Assembly (NCBI GenBank): GCA_023417315.1 | Contig: JAEZFW010000086.1 | Location: 1-19,377 of the forward strand | DNA from: Pseudomonadota bacterium | GTDB taxonomy: Bacteria > Pseudomonadota > Gammaproteobacteria > Steroidobacterales > Steroidobacteraceae | Length of the DNA: 19,377 nucleotides | Direction: 5' to 3' | Shown: positions 17,581 to 19,377 of the stretch, in pieces | Layout: each line of letters opens with the position of its first letter | Position numbering within the stretch: position 1 is the first letter of the stretch | Translations under genes and position numbers: made by a program | Notes under the pieces: model-generated | Databases searched by the model: none | Told to the model about the DNA's origin: nothing | What the model saw: only the letters and a program-made list of their open reading frames with translations

Positions 17581-18975
17581 ATGAAATGGATCAAGACCGG
17601 CAAGGCCGCCATCAAGGGCTTGGCCGATGCAACCTACGGGGCGGCGAGCTACGTCAGCAAGCACGAGGGCTCGATTTCGGGCGGGGTACGTTCCGCCATT
17701 GAGGCTACCGGGCGGGCGGTTGCCAAAGCCGGGGCGGCCGCCGATCAGCTGGGGCGGCAGGCGGAAAAGCAGCTCAAGGCACGAGCCGCAGAGTCGGACG
17801 CCGCCTTGGGCCGTGCCGCTGCTGGCGCCGGCGCCCTGCTTGGAAAAGGGGAGGCGCTGACTGGAGCCGGAATTCGTGCCGGTGGGGAGCTGGCCACCAA
17901 GGCGGCGCCGGCAGTGGGTGCGGCGACCGGCGGATTTGCACTCGGTGGCACCTCGGTCGTCTCGGAGGCGATCGACAGTGTCGCCTTGAGCCGAAATGAT
18001 CTGGACGAGCTTCGTCGCGAGATTGCGGAGTACGGCGACAGGATCCGCCGCGACTCTGAGCGCCTGGAGCAGCGGGTCCTATCGGCACAGGAGGGGCGTC
18101 GTCGCGACGAGCTGCTGGACCTGCTTGTCGTGGGCGGGGTGTCCCTGGCGTACGTGCTCGACCACCCTGACGAGCTTCCGGAGGAGGTCCTGCAAGCCTT
18201 CGAGCTGGCCTACCCCGGTCTCGCGGCTACGGAGAGCTTTGCCGACGTCGTCGACCGCCTTCCTGCGGAAGCACTGCCCGGCTTCGTCTCGGGAGTGAAA
18301 GGCAAGCTGTTCGAGATCGAGCTTGTCGAGCACTTCAACAACGGAGGCCTTCCCGAGGGTCTCCACGCCGATCTGGCGGGCTCCGCTACCCAGTCAGGAT
18401 GGGATATCCGCATCCTGGACGAGCAGGGACAGGTCGTGGATGCAATCCAGGCCAAGGCAACCGAATCCGCCCAATACGTCCTGGACGCCTTGGAGCGTTA
18501 CCCCGGTATCGATGTGGTGTCCACCAGCGAGGTTCACGCGCAGCTGCTTGCCATGGGCGTGGCGGAGCGTGTGACCAACAGCGGCATCACCGAGGCGTCG
18601 CTCCAGACCGCGGTGGAGCAGGCTGCGGCCGGTGGCGCGGAGTTCGGTGTGGGCGACCTCGTGCCGTCAGTACTGGGGCTTGCTGTAATCAGCCTCTCGC
18701 TAATGCTGGATCCCAAGATGACCTGGGTCGAGCGCGCCAGCCAACTGGGATCCAGAGGCGCACGGGTGGGCGCAGCGGGCACAGCTGCCAAGGTGGCGAT
18801 GGTCGTGACCCAGACGTGGTGGCTGGGTCTGCTGGCGGGTGTGGGCTCGGGCTGGCTTGCGTCCAAGGGGCGGGCCAGGCGGGAGCAGTACGAAGCGCTT
18901 CGGCAGGCAGCTGAGCTGTTACGCAGCCGCTATCGTGGTTCTGAGCGAATGGGGCTGCTCTCTGCGTCTGGTTGA
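17581..18975 (+). CDS. Ala/Gly-rich membrane-associated protein with possible PD-(D/E)xK nuclease core
   Basis: A 464-residue protein of unknown family. Residues 1-135 are Ala/Gly-rich and amphipathic, with a glycine-zipper-like stretch at about 108-135. A charged helix follows at about 138-178. Residues 238-292 look like a restriction-endonuclease fold: GKLFEIELVEHFN with Glu245/Glu247, SGWDIRI with Asp275, and VVDAIQAKAT with Gln290-x-Lys292, the E...D...QxK spacing of Mrr-like enzymes. Next comes a conserved-looking segment (YPGIDVVSTSEVHAQL). Two hydrophobic segments (about 359-376 and 402-427, Gly-rich) precede a basic C-terminus. ATG 17581 has GGGGGAA just upstream. If the nuclease reading is right, this could be a membrane-linked defence effector or toxin, with the acidic partner upstream as regulator or anchor. 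The function is inference. Confidence 0.6.
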   Translation: MKWIKTGKAAIKGLADATYGAASYVSKHEGSISGGVRSAIEATGRAVAKAGAAADQLGRQAEKQLKARAAESDAALGRAAAGAGALLGKGEALTGAGIRAGGELATKAAPAVGAATGGFALGGTSVVSEAIDSVALSRNDLDELRREIAEYGDRIRRDSERLEQRVLSAQEGRRRDELLDLLVVGGVSLAYVLDHPDELPEEVLQAFELAYPGLAATESFADVVDRLPAEALPGFVSGVKGKLFEIELVEHFNNGGLPEGLHADLAGSATQSGWDIRILDEQGQVVDAIQAKATESAQYVLDALERYPGIDVVSTSEVHAQLLAMGVAERVTNSGITEASLQTAVEQAAAGGAEFGVGDLVPSVLGLAVISLSLMLDPKMTWVERASQLGSRGARVGAAGTAAKVAMVVTQTWWLGLLAGVGSGWLASKGRARREQYEALRQAAELLRSRYRGSERMGLLSASG

Positions 18976-19099
18976 GGAATGTCAGAGGGCGCCCGTCGTT
19001 GTTTGATAAGCGCGAAGAAACTTTCAGGCTCCTCATTGACTTAGAACAAGATGCCTGCTCCTTATTCTTAGATCTAGAACTTGCAGCAAGGGATTACGC

Positions 19100-19377
19100 A
19101 TGAGAACCGTTTATGCCACCACCTTAGAAGTCGGGTCGGGATCTGACGTCGCCACGGCGTTGGAAGCCGTAGGCATGTGGATTGAAGATTGGTACAGACG
19201 CCGCCGCTTCCCAGTGGATGTGTTTGAGAGTCTCAATGCAGGTGACTCGACTATCTCGCCCGCAGACGGCCACAACATTTCTATTCGCCACTACAGGAAT
19301 GAGGAACAACCTGATACTTCCTTGATTGATCTTTGCTGGAGTTATCCGGATCAGTATGACAAGAGCTTGGGTTGGGT
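19100..19377 (+). CDS. Unrecognised gene, 3' end outside window
   Basis: A frame opens at ATG 19100 with a good ribosome-binding site (AAGGGA, 19088-19093, 6 bases upstream) and stays open to the last base. About 92 residues are visible, beginning MRTVYATTLEVGSGSD and including GMWIEDWYRRRR and ISIRHYRNEEQPD. I recognise no domain in this part. The base composition (near 50% G+C by eye) is lower than that of the neighbours, which suggests recent acquisition. The 124 bases before it include TTGACT (19036-19041) as a possible -35, but no -10 at a normal distance, and two TAGAAC copies. Given its location it may be another accessory defence gene. Confidence 0.6.
   Translation, partial: MRTVYATTLEVGSGSDVATALEAVGMWIEDWYRRRRFPVDVFESLNAGDSTISPADGHNISIRHYRNEEQPDTSLIDLCWSYPDQYDKSLGW

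Overview
The window is GC-rich (about two thirds G+C by eye outside a few patches). The gene types fit a gammaproteobacterium, most likely a Xanthomonadaceae member such as Lysobacter, Luteimonas, Stenotrophomonas or Xanthomonas. That placement is inference from composition and protein flavour, because there is no rRNA or other marker. The first ~1.1 kb looks like core chromosome: the 3' end of a GlsB/YeaQ-type small membrane protein gene, a strong hairpin, and a convergent exodeoxyribonuclease III gene (xth). Two copies of GTACCCCCA then mark what looks like the edge of an inserted island.

Bases 1357-3431 carry plasmid/island-type control genes: an AlpA-like excisionase/regulator, a helix-turn-helix replication-type protein, a KfrA-like coiled-coil DNA-binding protein behind a perfect 12-bp palindrome, and an opposite-strand small orphan. 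No integrase, relaxase or recognisable replication initiator is visible.

Bases 3586-16442 form one co-directional defence block. It starts with an XRE regulator overlapping a SNF2-family helicase by 4 bp. A two-gene AbiE-like type IV toxin-antitoxin module (winged-helix AbiEi-like and nucleotidyltransferase AbiEii-like) follows, with its own promoter and palindromic operator. Next come a promoter plus terminator-hairpin unit that looks like an AbiF-type non-coding RNA and the Abi_2/AbiF HEPN protein behind it, then a type III restriction-modification pair, mod and res. I cannot place this gene set in a named system: it lacks the hallmark genes of BREX, DISARM, Dnd/Ssp, Zorya and Druantia. The simplest reading is a type III-like restriction system extended by a SNF2 helicase and carrying two nested abortive-infection modules.

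Two features of mod stand out. Codon 24 of its natural reading frame is an amber stop just before a conserved motif, so translation must restart at a later ATG, read through, or fail. The catalytic and target-recognition part of the gene also has a clearly lower G+C than its flanks, as expected for an exchanged specificity cassette.

Bases 16443-16966 are non-coding and contain four copies of a ~10-bp element, two in each orientation. They precede two linked genes: a short membrane-anchored acidic protein and a 464-residue Ala/Gly-rich protein with predicted membrane segments around a possible PD-(D/E)xK nuclease core. The window ends inside an unrecognised gene of lower G+C (from 19100). No tRNA, rRNA, insertion sequence or CRISPR array was found.
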